A DNA stretch of 64,000 nt. Origin: a bacterium. Its GTDB lineage: Bacteria > Bacillota > Clostridia > Oscillospirales > Oscillospiraceae. Below the pieces are notes generated by a model that saw nothing but the letters and a program-made list of their open reading frames with translations, made no database searches and had not been told where the DNA came from. Positions 24,361 to 36,849 of this stretch are shown in pieces. The first letter of the stretch is position 1. Every line of letters begins with the position of its first letter. The stretch spans positions 1 through 64,000 of the forward strand of contig SFQY01000004.1 of the NCBI GenBank assembly GCA_004562395.1. The letters run 5' to 3'. The translations under genes were made by a program, and so were the position numbers.

Positions 24361-26625
24361 TCAGGCGTTGTTCAGGGAATCCAGCAGGGCCTGCAGCGCC
24401 TCGGGGGTAACGGAGCCGCCGAAGCTCATGACACCCCGCAGGGGCATGTACTGCAGCATGGCCATGGACATGTCCTCGGAAACGGCGTCCTTTGCCGCCT
24501 CGGTTGCGTCGTCGCCGCTGGGTGCCAGGGTTTGGCGAATGGCATCCAGCAGAGGCTGCAGGGCCTGGACCGCCTTGGGGTCGGTGAGGATATCCATGAA
24601 GATGCTGTCGGCGGTGTAGTGCCGGGGCAGCTCCACGGTGCTTTTCACGGTGACGGTGCCGGTGAGGCTGATGTCCCGGCTGGACTGTCCCACCTGGATG
24701 GTGAAGTCGCCGGTCTCCACGTGCCAGTCGTGGATCTGCTCGTTCCAGTAGGCGAAGGACCGTTTGTCCAGGGTGAAGGACACCTCCTTGCTCTCGCCGG
24801 GCTCCAGGGCCACCTTTTCAAAGCCCTTCAGCTCCCGGACGGGCCGCAGAACGGTACTCTTGTCGTCGCCCACATACAGCTGCACCACGGTCTTGCCTTC
24901 GCGGCTGCCGGTGTTGGTGACGGTAACGGTGACGGTCAGGGTGTCCTTGTCGGTGATCTCGGAAGCGCTGAGACGCAGGTCGGAGTAGGCGAAGGTGGTA
25001 TAGCTCAGGCCATGACCGAAGGGGAACAGCACGTCCATTTCCTTCTTGTCATAGTACCGGTAGCCCACGAAGACGCCCTCCCGGTAGTCGGCCTTGTCGC
25101 CCTCGCCGCCGTAGAACAGGTAGGAGGGGTTGTCCGCCAGTTTTCTGGGGAAGGTCTCCGGCAGATGGCCGGAGGGGTTCACGTCGCCGAAGAGGATCTG
25201 CACCGTGGCGATTCCCACGGCCTGGCCGCCTAAGTACGCTTCCAGAACCGCGCCCACCTTGTCGATCCAGGGCATCTCCACGGGAGAGCCGTTGTGCAGC
25301 ACCACCACGGTGTTGGGGTTGGCCGCTGCCACGGCCTCGATCAGCCGGTTCTGGCACTCGGGCATCCGCATATGGGTCCGGTCATAGCCCTCGGACTCGT
25401 AGGAATCCGGCAGGCCCGCGAAGACCACGGCCACCTTGGCCTTCTTCGCGGCTTCCACAGCCTCCGCGATCTGCTCGTCGGTGGCGCAGTCCAGACCAGC
25501 GCTGTAGCCCTGGGCATAGGTGACCTTCAGATCCTTCGCCGCCTCCAGGGCGCTGGTGGTTTTGAAGCTGTTGATGTGGGAGCTTCCGCCGCCCTGGAAC
25601 CGGGGCTTGGCGGCAAATTCGCCGATGAAGGCCACGTCGTCTTCCTTGCTCAGAGGAAGCAGACCGTTGTTCTTCAGCAGAACCATGCACTCGGAAGCGA
25701 TCTTCGCCGACAGCAGGTGATCCGCTTCCTTGTCCCAGGGAGTCTCGGGCTTGGCGTTCTCCAGATAGCGGTAGACGATGTTCAGGATCCGCTCACAGGC
25801 CAGATCCACCTTGGCTTCGTCCAGCTTGCCGGAGCGGACGGCCTCCACGATTTTCCGGTCGTTGACGCCGCCGGAGGAGGGCATTTCCAGATCCAGTCCC
25901 GCGGCCACGCCGGCCACCCGGTCGGACACCGCGCCCCAGTCGGACATGACGTAGCCCTCGAAGCCCCATTCGTTTCGCAGAACTTCCGTCAGCAGCCAGG
26001 GATTTTCCGAGGCGTAGACGCCGTTGATCCGGTTGTAGGAACACATGACGGTCCAGGGCTGGGCCTTCTTCACGGAAGTCTCAAAAGCGGGGAAGTAGAT
26101 CTCCCGCAGCGTCCGCTCGTCGGCGTTGGAGCTGGAGCTCATGCGCCGGTGTTCCTGGGAGTTTGCGGCGAAGTGCTTGATGCTGGTGCCTACGTTCCGA
26201 CTCTGGACACCGTTTATGTAGGAGGCGGCCATCTCACCGGCGAGATACGGATCCTCGGAGAAATACTCGAAGTTCCGTCCGCACAGGGGGGAGCGCTTGA
26301 TGTTCACGGCAGGACCCAGCACCACGCTAAGCTCCTCGTGCTGGCAGCTGTCGCCGATGGCCTCGCCCATGCGGCGGATCAGCTCCCGGTCGAAGGAAGC
26401 GGCGGTGGCACAGGCCGCGGGCATACAGACCGCTTTGATGCTGTCATTGACACCCAGATGATCCGCCTCCTGGTCCTGCTTGCGCAGGCCGTGGGGGCCG
26501 TCACTGACCATGGTGGAGGGAACGCCCAGCCGCTGCACGGGTTTGGTGTGCCAGAAGTCCAGACCGGAGCAAAGCCCCGCCTTTTCTTCCAGGGTCATCT
26601 GAGAAACAAGTGCTTTCACATCCAT
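24361..26625 (-). CDS. Glycoside hydrolase family 3 beta-glucosidase
   Basis: This 754-residue GH3 enzyme has the N-terminal barrel with KHFAANSQEHRR near residue 150 and the nucleophile D229 in YVMSDWGA, then the GH3 C domain (GLPDSYESEGYDR near residue 425). A fibronectin-III-like domain (VTNTGSREGKTVVQLYV near residue 600) and a C-terminal extension of about 70 residues follow. There is no signal peptide, so it is probably cytoplasmic and hydrolyses imported beta-glucosides or short beta-glucans. The start at 26625 follows AAGGAG ten bases upstream. It is the last gene of the transporter operon, 111 bp after the oppF-like gene. Confidence 0.92.
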   Translation of the reverse strand: MDVKALVSQMTLEEKAGLCSGLDFWHTKPVQRLGVPSTMVSDGPHGLRKQDQEADHLGVNDSIKAVCMPAACATAASFDRELIRRMGEAIGDSCQHEELSVVLGPAVNIKRSPLCGRNFEYFSEDPYLAGEMAASYINGVQSRNVGTSIKHFAANSQEHRRMSSSSNADERTLREIYFPAFETSVKKAQPWTVMCSYNRINGVYASENPWLLTEVLRNEWGFEGYVMSDWGAVSDRVAGVAAGLDLEMPSSGGVNDRKIVEAVRSGKLDEAKVDLACERILNIVYRYLENAKPETPWDKEADHLLSAKIASECMVLLKNNGLLPLSKEDDVAFIGEFAAKPRFQGGGSSHINSFKTTSALEAAKDLKVTYAQGYSAGLDCATDEQIAEAVEAAKKAKVAVVFAGLPDSYESEGYDRTHMRMPECQNRLIEAVAAANPNTVVVLHNGSPVEMPWIDKVGAVLEAYLGGQAVGIATVQILFGDVNPSGHLPETFPRKLADNPSYLFYGGEGDKADYREGVFVGYRYYDKKEMDVLFPFGHGLSYTTFAYSDLRLSASEITDKDTLTVTVTVTNTGSREGKTVVQLYVGDDKSTVLRPVRELKGFEKVALEPGESKEVSFTLDKRSFAYWNEQIHDWHVETGDFTIQVGQSSRDISLTGTVTVKSTVELPRHYTADSIFMDILTDPKAVQALQPLLDAIRQTLAPSGDDATEAAKDAVSEDMSMAMLQYMPLRGVMSFGGSVTPEALQALLDSLNNA

Positions 26626-26682
26626 TGAAATGAAACTCCTTTGATTCTTTGATAATGATAAGCTGTATGGTATGTGGGAAAG

Positions 26683-26736
26683 GCGGCTTGCGCTGCCGGG
26701 AAAGGATCCTTTCCGGAGCTGCAGCGCCAAACCGCC
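26683..26736 (-). promoter_or_regulatory. Intercistronic stem-loop between oppF-like and GH3 genes
   Basis: A long imperfect hairpin is built from GGCGG/CCGCC outer arms, GCGCTGC/GCAGCGC middle arms and a central GGAAAGGATCCTTTCC palindrome. There is no T-run, so it more likely stabilises or tunes the mRNA than ends it. Confidence 0.5.
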
Positions 26737-27571
26737 TTACACCTGCGCCTGGAGGTCTACGGTGCTGAGGTCCCATTCCTCGTGGATCTTGGGCACGTCG
26801 CTGATCAGGCGCTTGGTGTAGGCGGCGGTGGGGTTCAGGATCACGTCGTCGGCCTTGCCGGATTCCACGAACTTGCCGTGTTCCATGATGTAGACGGTAT
26901 CAGAGATGTAGTAGGCCAGGCCGATATCGTGGGTGATGAAGATGACCGTCATGCCGGTCTCGTCCCGCAGCTGAAGCAGCATGTCCAGAATGGTGGCCCG
27001 GGAGCAGGCGTCCACCATGGAGGTGGGCTCGTCGGCCAGCAGGATCTTGGGCTTCAGCAGGAAGATCCGGGCGATCATCAGACGCTGCATCTGGCCGCCG
27101 GACAGCTCGAAGGGGTACTTGTTGGTCAGCTCCGCGAACTTCAGGTTGACGAAGCTGCAGGCCTCGGTCATCATTTCGATCTTCTTCTCCATGGGCAGGT
27201 GCTTGCCGCCGCGCATGTTGATGCAGTCCAGGAGAACGGTGTCGATCTTATTGAAGGTATTGAAGGAGGAGAAGGGGTCCTGGAAAATGGCCTGAATGCC
27301 CTTCCAGTACTCTTTCTTCTTGGCGTGGGTGGAGATGTCCCGGGGCTTGCCCTGGAACAGGATCTCGCCCTCGGAGACGTTCAGAAGGCCCAGCAGCATC
27401 TTGGACAATGTGGTCTTGCCGGAGCCGGACTCACCTACGATGGAGATGAACTCACCCTCGTGGAAGTCAAAGTCCACATGGTCCACGGCCACGGTCTTCT
27501 TGTCGCCCAGGCCGAAGACCCGGGTGACGCCCCGTCCGGACAGGCACAGGGGTTTACCGGTAAAGTCCTTT

Positions 27572-27579
<8 letters not shown>
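26737..27579 (-). CDS. Oligosaccharide/oligopeptide ABC transporter ATP-binding protein (OppF-like)
   Basis: This 280-residue ATPase carries Walker A GESGSGKTT (about residues 50-58), signature LSGGQMQR and Walker B ILLADEPTS. It lacks the extended C-terminal oligopeptide domain, consistent with the OppF/DppF position. It overlaps the start of the OppD-like gene's stop region by 8 bp. In this locus, with GH3, GH94, GH1 and beta-mannosidase genes around it, the transporter most likely imports beta-linked oligosaccharides, as Opp-type systems of Thermotoga do, rather than peptides. Confidence 0.9.
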
Positions 27580-28579
<1,000 letters not shown>

Positions 28580-28589
28580 AACGTCCTCC

Positions 28590-29840
28590 TTAGTCTCTCA
28601 GGGTGGGATTGAACACCTGATCCAGGCCGGTATTCATCAGGTTCAGGGAGAACGAGATGAGGGTGATGGTCAGAATCACGGGGAAATAAGCCCACCAGGA
28701 GCCGTTGGTATGTGCCGAGTACAGCATGGCCCAGTTCATCATCAGGCCCAGGGTAGCGGTTTCCGTGGTCTTGGGGCCCAGGCCCAGCAGACTCAGCTGT
28801 GCCTCGCTGAGGATGCCGGTGGAGACCTGCAGGATGAAGGCCATGACCACATAGGAGGCGATGTAGGGCAGGATATCCGTCAGCACGATTCTCAACATGC
28901 TGTGGCCGGAGAGCTTGGACAGGTTGACGTGGTCCCGGTTGCGCAGGGAGATGACCTGAGAGCGGACGCTTCGGCAGGTCCAGGTCCAGCTGGTAAGGCC
29001 GATGACCAGTGCCACCACGGCGGCGCCCCGCTGCTCCTGGCCGATGGAGTAGGAGATCAGGATCAGCAGTACAAAGCTGGGGATGACGGTGAAGACGTTG
29101 GTGACGAACATGATGAAGTCGTCGGCGAAACCGCCCAGGTAGCCCGACAGCAGGCCCAGGGTCAGGCCGATGAGGGTGGCCACGGTGCCGGCGATGAGGC
29201 CGATGACGATGGAGGTGCCGGCAGCGGAGACCAGCTCCTTCAGCACATCACGGCCGAAGTTATCGGTACCCAGGGGCAGGTTCTTGACGTTGGCCACCTG
29301 GCCGACGTTGACATAGTCGGTCTTGGTGACGGTGCCGGTCTTGACCAGCTCTCCGGTTTCTCCGTCGGTATCGGCCAGAATGATCTGGTCTGCGGCCCGG
29401 ATCTCCTGGAGGGAGTTGTTCAGACGCTTGTAGTAGTTGCGCTTTGCCTGAGTCATGCCCTGGGGCTTGACGGAGGGGTCATAATTCTCGTTCCACAGGT
29501 CAAGCAATGCGTCGGTATCCTCAATGTCCAGGTCGGAGACGTCGATGCCCATGGTGGTGAACCATTCCACCATGGCCACCCGGTCCTCGGCACCCAGAGC
29601 CTTGGCGATGCGGTTGTCATCGGCGTCGGCAAGCCGTAGGGTTTCGGTATCGGTCTTCAGGGCGTCATACATGGAAACATAGGCGCCGGGCCGGGCAAAG
29701 GTGCCCACGCCGATCATCTCCAGAGGATCGCCGGGGTTCACCAGGGGGTAAATGAATACGGTCAGCAGGATCGCCGCGAAAATCGCGAAGCCCACCACAA
29801 ATTTGGGAGAGTGGAAGATCTGGCGCAGTGTGTTTTTCAT
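28590..29840 (-). CDS. ABC transporter permease (OppC/DppC-like) with large insert
   Basis: This 416-residue permease is longer than the usual ~300 of OppC. One membrane helix (about residues 12-32) is followed by an insert of about 140 residues rich in Asp, Glu and Asn (residues 45-180), then the core permease with five helices. The inner-membrane loop near GLTSWTWTCRSVRSQV-LRNRDHV resembles the EAA motif. The insert should lie outside the cell next to the binding protein; extended OppC proteins occur in sugar-importing members. It lies 14 bp after the OppB-like gene. Confidence 0.88.
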   Translation of the reverse strand: MKNTLRQIFHSPKFVVGFAIFAAILLTVFIYPLVNPGDPLEMIGVGTFARPGAYVSMYDALKTDTETLRLADADDNRIAKALGAEDRVAMVEWFTTMGIDVSDLDIEDTDALLDLWNENYDPSVKPQGMTQAKRNYYKRLNNSLQEIRAADQIILADTDGETGELVKTGTVTKTDYVNVGQVANVKNLPLGTDNFGRDVLKELVSAAGTSIVIGLIAGTVATLIGLTLGLLSGYLGGFADDFIMFVTNVFTVIPSFVLLILISYSIGQEQRGAAVVALVIGLTSWTWTCRSVRSQVISLRNRDHVNLSKLSGHSMLRIVLTDILPYIASYVVMAFILQVSTGILSEAQLSLLGLGPKTTETATLGLMMNWAMLYSAHTNGSWWAYFPVILTITLISFSLNLMNTGLDQVFNPTLRD

Positions 29841-29854
29841 AACGCGTTCCTCCC

Positions 29855-30859
29855 TTAGTCGAACTGGGCGGCCTTGACCCGGGGGTCAATGAAGCCGTAG
29901 ACGATATCCAGCAGGAAGGTGACCAGCAGAACCATGACGGTGATGATCAGGGTGGTGGCCGAAATCAGGGGATAGTCCGCCGCGGTGACGGCCGCGTACA
30001 TGGTGCTGCCGAGTCCGGGGTAGGAGAATACGATCTCAGCAACCAGGGCGCCGCCGATCATGGTGCCGATGGACAGGGCCAGACCGGTGATCTGGGGCAG
30101 CATGGCGTTGCGGAACACGTAGCCCACGATCTTGCTGTCCTTGATGCCCAAAAAGCGCGCGTACTTGACGTAGTCGGCGTTCAGCTCATAGATGGACATG
30201 GAGCGCATACCCACGGCCTGACCGCCGATGGATACCAGCACGATGGACCAGAAGGGCAGCTGGTAGTGGGAGATCACGGATTTGACGAAGCTCCAGCTGA
30301 GATTGGGGATCATGTCGAAGCTGTAGCCTCCCGCAATGGGGAACCATTTCAGGTTCACGCCGAAGACCACAAGCAAAATCACCGCCATACCGAAGGCGGG
30401 AACATTACTCATAAAAAGAGAAACGGGCATCAGGACCTTGTCCCAGCCCTTGCGCAGATAGGCGGCCAGAGCGCCCAGGAGGTTGCCCAGCAGCCAGCCC
30501 ACGAGAATGGCGGGCAGCTGCAGAGCGATGGTCCAGCCGATGGCGCTGGAGATGATGTCGCTGACCTTTCGGGGGTACTGGCTGAAGGAGGTGCCGAAGT
30601 CGCCCCGGACGGCGTTTTTGCAGAAGATCAGGAACTGCTGCCACATGGGCTTGTTGGTTCCGAATTCTTCCTCGTAGCGTTTGTAGATTTCCTGCACGGC
30701 GGAGGCGTCGGTCATGCCGGAGGCCATTTTGCCGGTGATGGCGGCCACGGGGTCGGCGGGCATCAGCCGGGGCAGGAAGAAGTTCAGGAACACCGCCACC
30801 ACGAAGGTAATGACGAACCAGAGGATCTTTTTGCCAAAGTATTTGCGGTAACCTTTCAT
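29855..30859 (-). CDS. ABC transporter permease (OppB/DppB-like)
   Basis: This 334-residue membrane protein has about six helices. It shows the OppB start (KKILWFVITFVVAVFLNFFL), the extracellular loop before WQQFLIF and the cytoplasmic EAA-type loop around RFLGIKDSKIVGYVFRNAML. It is the first permease of the complete binding-protein-dependent importer. The ATG at 30859 was chosen because AAAGGAGG lies at proper distance; an ATG three codons upstream is too close to the site. A strong hairpin separates it from the binding-protein gene. Confidence 0.9.
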   Translation of the reverse strand: MKGYRKYFGKKILWFVITFVVAVFLNFFLPRLMPADPVAAITGKMASGMTDASAVQEIYKRYEEEFGTNKPMWQQFLIFCKNAVRGDFGTSFSQYPRKVSDIISSAIGWTIALQLPAILVGWLLGNLLGALAAYLRKGWDKVLMPVSLFMSNVPAFGMAVILLVVFGVNLKWFPIAGGYSFDMIPNLSWSFVKSVISHYQLPFWSIVLVSIGGQAVGMRSMSIYELNADYVKYARFLGIKDSKIVGYVFRNAMLPQITGLALSIGTMIGGALVAEIVFSYPGLGSTMYAAVTAADYPLISATTLIITVMVLLVTFLLDIVYGFIDPRVKAAQFD

Positions 30860-30887
30860 GGATACCATCCCTCCTTTAATAAGGAAG

Positions 30888-30914
30888 GGCCATGCTCCCA
30901 GGGGGAGCATGGCC
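30888..30914 (-). terminator. Stem-loop between binding-protein and OppB-like genes
   Basis: GGCCATGCTCCC (30888-30899) pairs perfectly with GGGAGCATGGCC (30903-30914) around a 3-base loop, 14 bp after the binding-protein stop. Such hairpins usually allow partial read-through and raise the binding protein over the permeases. Confidence 0.7.
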
Positions 30915-30928
30915 GCTTCGCGAGAATC

Positions 30929-32803
<1,875 letters not shown>

Positions 32804-32851
32804 TTGGTTTTCCTCCTTTAATATTGTTATGGCTTTCTTCTGAGCCATGAA

Positions 32852-33865
32852 CTACGGGGTAAGCTTTCGGACCGTTTCGCCCGCCAGCAGCTGGCCGGGG
32901 ACCAGAATCCTGCCGGGAATATAGCGCCGGCCCTCCTCCACGGTCTTCACCAGCTCCTCGGCGGCCAGGACACCCATGCGGTCGGCATCCTGCTTCAGGG
33001 TCGTGAGCTTGGGGTGGAACATCTGGCTGACATCAATGCCGTCATAACCCATGACGCTGATATCTCCGGGAATGGACAACCCCCGGCGCTCAATTTCGTT
33101 CATGCCGCCGATGTAGGAGATGTCATCGGGGTAGAGGATGCAGGTAGGCGGCTCCGGCAGATCCAGGAGTCTGGCTGTGGCAACTCCCACCGCCTGGGGA
33201 TTCATATAGACTGCGGGAATCAGGTATTCCTCCCGCAGTGCCACCCCCAACTCCGCACAGGTCCGGCAGAAGCTGGCCACCCGGTGCCGGGTGACGGCGG
33301 TATCCTCACCGTGGATAAAGGCGATGCGCCGGTGCCCCATGCTGTAGGCGTAATTTACCAGGTCCCGGACGCCGCCGATGTTGTCGGACAGGACACTGCC
33401 GCAGTTGTCAAAGACATAGTCCACGGTAACCACTGGGATGCTGCTGTTCACCAGATCGATAACGGCGTGGTCCGCGTAATCCACCGAGGCAATGATAACG
33501 CCGTCAAAATTGCGGTACCGGGCGTGCTCCACATAGCTGAACTCTCGGTCCCCCAGCCGTCCGCTGATGAAGGAGATGTCGTAACCCAACTCTGCCGAGC
33601 GGTGCTTGAAGCTGTTGAGAATGTGGGCGAAGAACCGGTGGGTCAGCCCTAAGTTGGCGTCGTCCTCAAACAGAACGCCGAAATTATAGGAGCGGCTGGT
33701 TTTCAGGGCCCGGGCGGCAGCGTTGGGCAGATAACCCATCTCCGCGGCGGCCTTCCGGATTCGCTCCGCCGTCTCCGCGCCGATGTCCGGTGCGCCGTTC
33801 AGAGCCTTGCTGACGGTGGCGGTGGAGCAGCCGCAGGCCTTGGCAATCATTTTGATGGTAATCAC
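32852..33865 (-). CDS. LacI-family transcriptional regulator
   Basis: This 337-residue regulator begins with a LacI helix-turn-helix (MIAKACGCSTATVSKALNG, residues 6-24), followed by the minor-groove hinge GYLPNAAARALKT. It continues into a periplasmic-binding-like sensor domain with NFGVLFEDD and MGYDGIDVS. The GTG at 33865 is preferred because GGAGGAGG lies six bases upstream; the longer frame to 33928 adds unrelated residues. It heads the transporter-GH3 operon and is divergent from the beta-mannosidase gene. Both promoters carry a CGAAAACG box, so it probably represses both until an oligosaccharide is present. Confidence 0.9.
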   Translation of the reverse strand: MITIKMIAKACGCSTATVSKALNGAPDIGAETAERIRKAAAEMGYLPNAAARALKTSRSYNFGVLFEDDANLGLTHRFFAHILNSFKHRSAELGYDISFISGRLGDREFSYVEHARYRNFDGVIIASVDYADHAVIDLVNSSIPVVTVDYVFDNCGSVLSDNIGGVRDLVNYAYSMGHRRIAFIHGEDTAVTRHRVASFCRTCAELGVALREEYLIPAVYMNPQAVGVATARLLDLPEPPTCILYPDDISYIGGMNEIERRGLSIPGDISVMGYDGIDVSQMFHPKLTTLKQDADRMGVLAAEELVKTVEEGRRYIPGRILVPGQLLAGETVRKLTP

Positions 33866-33936
33866 AGGGAACCTCCTCCGACCGGACCGAAGGGGGGAAA
33901 TGACCGTTCCCGGGAAAAACTCCGGCAAAATCTAAA

Positions 33937-33981
33937 TCGTTTTCGTAATCTCATTATAGGCGTCGAAGGAGCAGTTGTCAA
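33937..33981 (-). promoter_or_regulatory. Promoter and operator of the lacI-transporter operon
   Basis: On the minus strand TTGACA (33976-33981) and TATAAT (33953-33958) are 17 bp apart, a consensus promoter. TACGAAAACGA (33937-33947) lies just downstream of the -10, where a bound LacI protein would block initiation. Confidence 0.8.
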
Positions 33982-34084
33982 TAAGGATTATCTCAAAAAT
34001 CCAATCTCATTGGAATTTTGTGCAATCTGCCAGTTATGTATTTTTTCGCTTCCAAAATCCAGGGTGCTAAAAGTGGATTCCCTG

Positions 34085-34145
34085 TTGACTTTGACGAAAC
34101 TCTGGCTTATAGTATGGACAGAAACCCCTATTTTTCGAAAACGTG
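34085..34145 (+). promoter_or_regulatory. Promoter and operator of the beta-mannosidase gene
   Basis: TTGACT (34085-34090) and TATAGT (34108-34113) are 17 bp apart. TCGAAAACGTG (34135-34145) lies downstream, matching the CGAAAACG core of the divergent operon. The placement fits repression by the neighbouring LacI protein. Confidence 0.75.
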
Positions 34146-34160
34146 TTCGGAGGTACGTCT

Positions 34161-36593
34161 ATGAAAGAATTCTCCCTGAACGGTAGCTGGACGCTGGAGG
34201 TATCCGGCGGAGCCTTCCCGCCCCTGCCCGCCACGGTTCCCGGCTCCGTATACCATGACCTGCTGAATGCCGGCCTGATGGAGGACCCCTTCTACCGGGA
34301 CAACGAAATGGCCGCCCTGAAGCTGATGGACAACGACTTCCTGTACACCCGCTCCTTCCGGGTGGACCCGGCGCTGCTGGAGGCGGACGCGGTGGTACTG
34401 CGCTGTGAGGGTCTGGATACCATCGCCAGCCTTTCCGTCAACGGCTCCCCGGCGGGGAAGGCCGACAACATGCACAGGATCTGGGAATTTGACGTCCGGA
34501 GCCTGCTGCGTCCCGGGGAAAACACCATCGCCGTGGCCCTGTCCTCTCCCACCCGCTATATCAAGGAAGCCTACGCCGTGAACAAGGCCGACGGCAGCAC
34601 CGATGCCATGGTGGGCTTCCCGGATATCCGCAAGGCCCACTGCATGTTCGGCTGGGATTGGGGCCCCAGGCTTCCCGACGCCGGTATCTGGCGGGACATC
34701 TCCATTCTCGGCATTGAAAAGGCCCGGATCCGGGATGTCTATGTGGAGCAGCGCCACGAAAACGGAGCCGTCACCCTGATGGTCCATACCCATGTGACCC
34801 ATCTCACCGCCGACCCCACGGCTGTCAGCGTGACCGTCACCGCCCCCGACGGCACCGTCTTCCGGGGAACCGGAGAAACCTGTGCCATCCCCATTGACGA
34901 TCCCCGGCTCTGGTGGCCCGCGGGCTTCGGCGATCAGCCGCTGTACCGGGTCCGGGTGGAGCTGACCCATGGGGAGAAGGCCCTGGATCAGTGGGAGCGC
35001 CGGGTGGGTCTGCGGACCCTCACCGTCAGCCGCCGGAAGGATGAATGGGGCGAGAGCTTCTGCCACTGCGTCAACGGTGTGGATATTTTCGCCATGGGCG
35101 CGGACTACATTCCCGAGGACAACCTGCTGCCCCGGGTGAATCCGGCCAGGACCCGGCGGCTGCTGGAAGACGCCCGGGCCGCCAACATGAACTGTATCCG
35201 GGTCTGGGGCGGCGGCTACTATCCCGGAGACGATTTCTACGACATCTGTGACGAGCTGGGCTTGCTTGTGTGGCAGGACTTCATGTTCGCCTGCGCCGTG
35301 TACAACCTGACGGAGGACTTCGAGGAAAACATCACCGCCGAGTTTGTGGACAATGTCCGCCGCCTGCGCCATCACGCCTCTCTGGCCCTGTGGTGCGGCA
35401 ACAACGAAATGGAGCAGTTTGTGGACGTGGGCGAATGGGTTTCCAACCCGGGCCAGAAGGCGGACTATATCAAGATGTACGAGTACATCCTGCCCAAGGT
35501 GCTGAAGAAGGAGGATCCCCAGACCTTCTATTGGCCCGCCAGTCCCTCCAGCGGCGGCAGCTTTGACAAGCCCCAGGACCCCACCCGTGGCGACGTCCAC
35601 TACTGGGACGTGTGGCACGGTCTGAAGCCCTTCACCGATTACCGCAACTACACCTTCCGCTACGTCTCCGAGTTCGGCTTCCAGTCCTTCCCTTGTATGG
35701 AGACCATCGAGTCCTTCACCGCCCCGGAGGATCGGAACGTCTTCTCCTACGTCATGGAGAAGCACCAGCGCAACGCCTCCGCCAATGGCCGCATTGTCTC
35801 GTACCTGTCCCAGATGTACCTGTATCCCGGCACTCTGGACGGTCTGGTCTACGCCTCCCAGCTGCTGCAGGCCCAGGCCATGCAGTACGGGGTGGAACAC
35901 TGGCGGCGAAACCGGGGCCAGTGCATGGGTGCCGTCATCTGGCAGCTCAACGACTGCTGGCCTGTAGCCAGCTGGTCCAGCATTGACTACTATGGCCGCT
36001 GGAAGGCCCTGCACTACTATGCCAAGCGGTTCTTCGCCCCGGTGCTGATCTCCTGCCATGAGGAGGGCATCCTGTCCCAGAACACCAACGTCAACGCCGA
36101 GCCCTTCCACCTGAAGAAATCCGCCCGCCTGAACGTCAGCAACGAGACCCTGTCCCCCTTCACCGGCACCGCCCGCTGGAGCCTGCGCCGTCCCGATGCC
36201 TCGGTGATCGAGGAGGGCAGCTTCCCTGTCAGCGTCCCGGCCCTCTCGGCCCTGTGGCTGCCGGAACAGGACTTCTCCGACCAGGACACCTACGGCTGCT
36301 ACTATTCCTATGCCCTGGAAGACGCTGACGGAAACACCGTCGGCTCCGGCAGCGTCCTGTTCTGCGCTCCCAAGCACTTCCGCTTTGAGGATCCCCACAT
36401 GACCGCCCGGATCGAGGGAGACGAAGTGGTCATCACCGCAGGCAGCTACGCCCGCTCCGTGGAAGTCCAGTGCGGTCCGGACGTGGTACTGGAGGACAAC
36501 TATTTCGACATGAACGCGGGACAGCGCCGGATCAAAATTATCCGGGGCACCCCCGAAGCCGTCACCGCCCGCAGTGTCTACGACATCCGCTGA
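34161..36593 (+). CDS. Beta-mannosidase (glycoside hydrolase family 2)
   Basis: This 810-residue GH2 enzyme releases mannose from the non-reducing end of beta-mannosides. It starts with the sugar-binding domain (LNGSWTLEVSGG; GSVYHDLLNAGLMEDPFYRDN near residue 29), then FGWDWGPRLPDAGIWRDI near residue 164, typical of beta-mannosidases. Catalytic residues are the acid/base E416 in WCGNNEMEQF and the nucleophile E504 in SEFGFQSF. There is no signal peptide, so it is cytoplasmic. The ATG at 34161 follows GGAGG; a GTG at 34143 is weaker. It is divergent from the LacI-led transporter operon and completes a glucomannan or manno-oligosaccharide route. Confidence 0.93.
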   Translation: MKEFSLNGSWTLEVSGGAFPPLPATVPGSVYHDLLNAGLMEDPFYRDNEMAALKLMDNDFLYTRSFRVDPALLEADAVVLRCEGLDTIASLSVNGSPAGKADNMHRIWEFDVRSLLRPGENTIAVALSSPTRYIKEAYAVNKADGSTDAMVGFPDIRKAHCMFGWDWGPRLPDAGIWRDISILGIEKARIRDVYVEQRHENGAVTLMVHTHVTHLTADPTAVSVTVTAPDGTVFRGTGETCAIPIDDPRLWWPAGFGDQPLYRVRVELTHGEKALDQWERRVGLRTLTVSRRKDEWGESFCHCVNGVDIFAMGADYIPEDNLLPRVNPARTRRLLEDARAANMNCIRVWGGGYYPGDDFYDICDELGLLVWQDFMFACAVYNLTEDFEENITAEFVDNVRRLRHHASLALWCGNNEMEQFVDVGEWVSNPGQKADYIKMYEYILPKVLKKEDPQTFYWPASPSSGGSFDKPQDPTRGDVHYWDVWHGLKPFTDYRNYTFRYVSEFGFQSFPCMETIESFTAPEDRNVFSYVMEKHQRNASANGRIVSYLSQMYLYPGTLDGLVYASQLLQAQAMQYGVEHWRRNRGQCMGAVIWQLNDCWPVASWSSIDYYGRWKALHYYAKRFFAPVLISCHEEGILSQNTNVNAEPFHLKKSARLNVSNETLSPFTGTARWSLRRPDASVIEEGSFPVSVPALSALWLPEQDFSDQDTYGCYYSYALEDADGNTVGSGSVLFCAPKHFRFEDPHMTARIEGDEVVITAGSYARSVEVQCGPDVVLEDNYFDMNAGQRRIKIIRGTPEAVTARSVYDIR

Positions 36594-36628
36594 CGCGGTG
36601 AGAAGCTGAGAGTGAAGCCGATGGGGCT

Positions 36629-36815
36629 GTAAATGATCGTTTTGCGCAGCATCTTGCAAACAATGACGCACCCAACGTAGGGCGGGGGCTTGCCCCCGCC
36701 GAGCAGGTTGGATTCATGCTCGGGTGCGTTAGACGCGGATATGCAAAATTATTGGTGCGTCGGCGGGGGCAAGCCCCCGCCCTACAGTGGGTGCGAGCGT
36801 AAACGATCCTTTACA
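36629..36815. repeat. GATCGTTT-family inverted-repeat element, 187 bp
   Basis: TGTAAATGATCGTTTTGCGC (36629-36648) and GCGTAAACGATCCTTTACA (36797-36815) form the terminal inverted repeat. Inside, a 26-bp block starting GTAGGGCGGGGGCTTGCCCC (36677-36702) is repeated in perfect inverted form at 36760-36785. The whole element can fold into one long branched hairpin. It lies between the beta-mannosidase and SGNH esterase genes and encodes nothing. Confidence 0.8.
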
Positions 36816-36849
36816 GCACCGGCTCCGCTCTCCCGGGAAGGAGAAAACC

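Noticed and set aside
34128..36671. 847-codon minus-strand open frame
   Set aside because: It is the shadow of the GH2 beta-mannosidase, whose catalytic motifs, ribosome site and promoter are on the plus strand.
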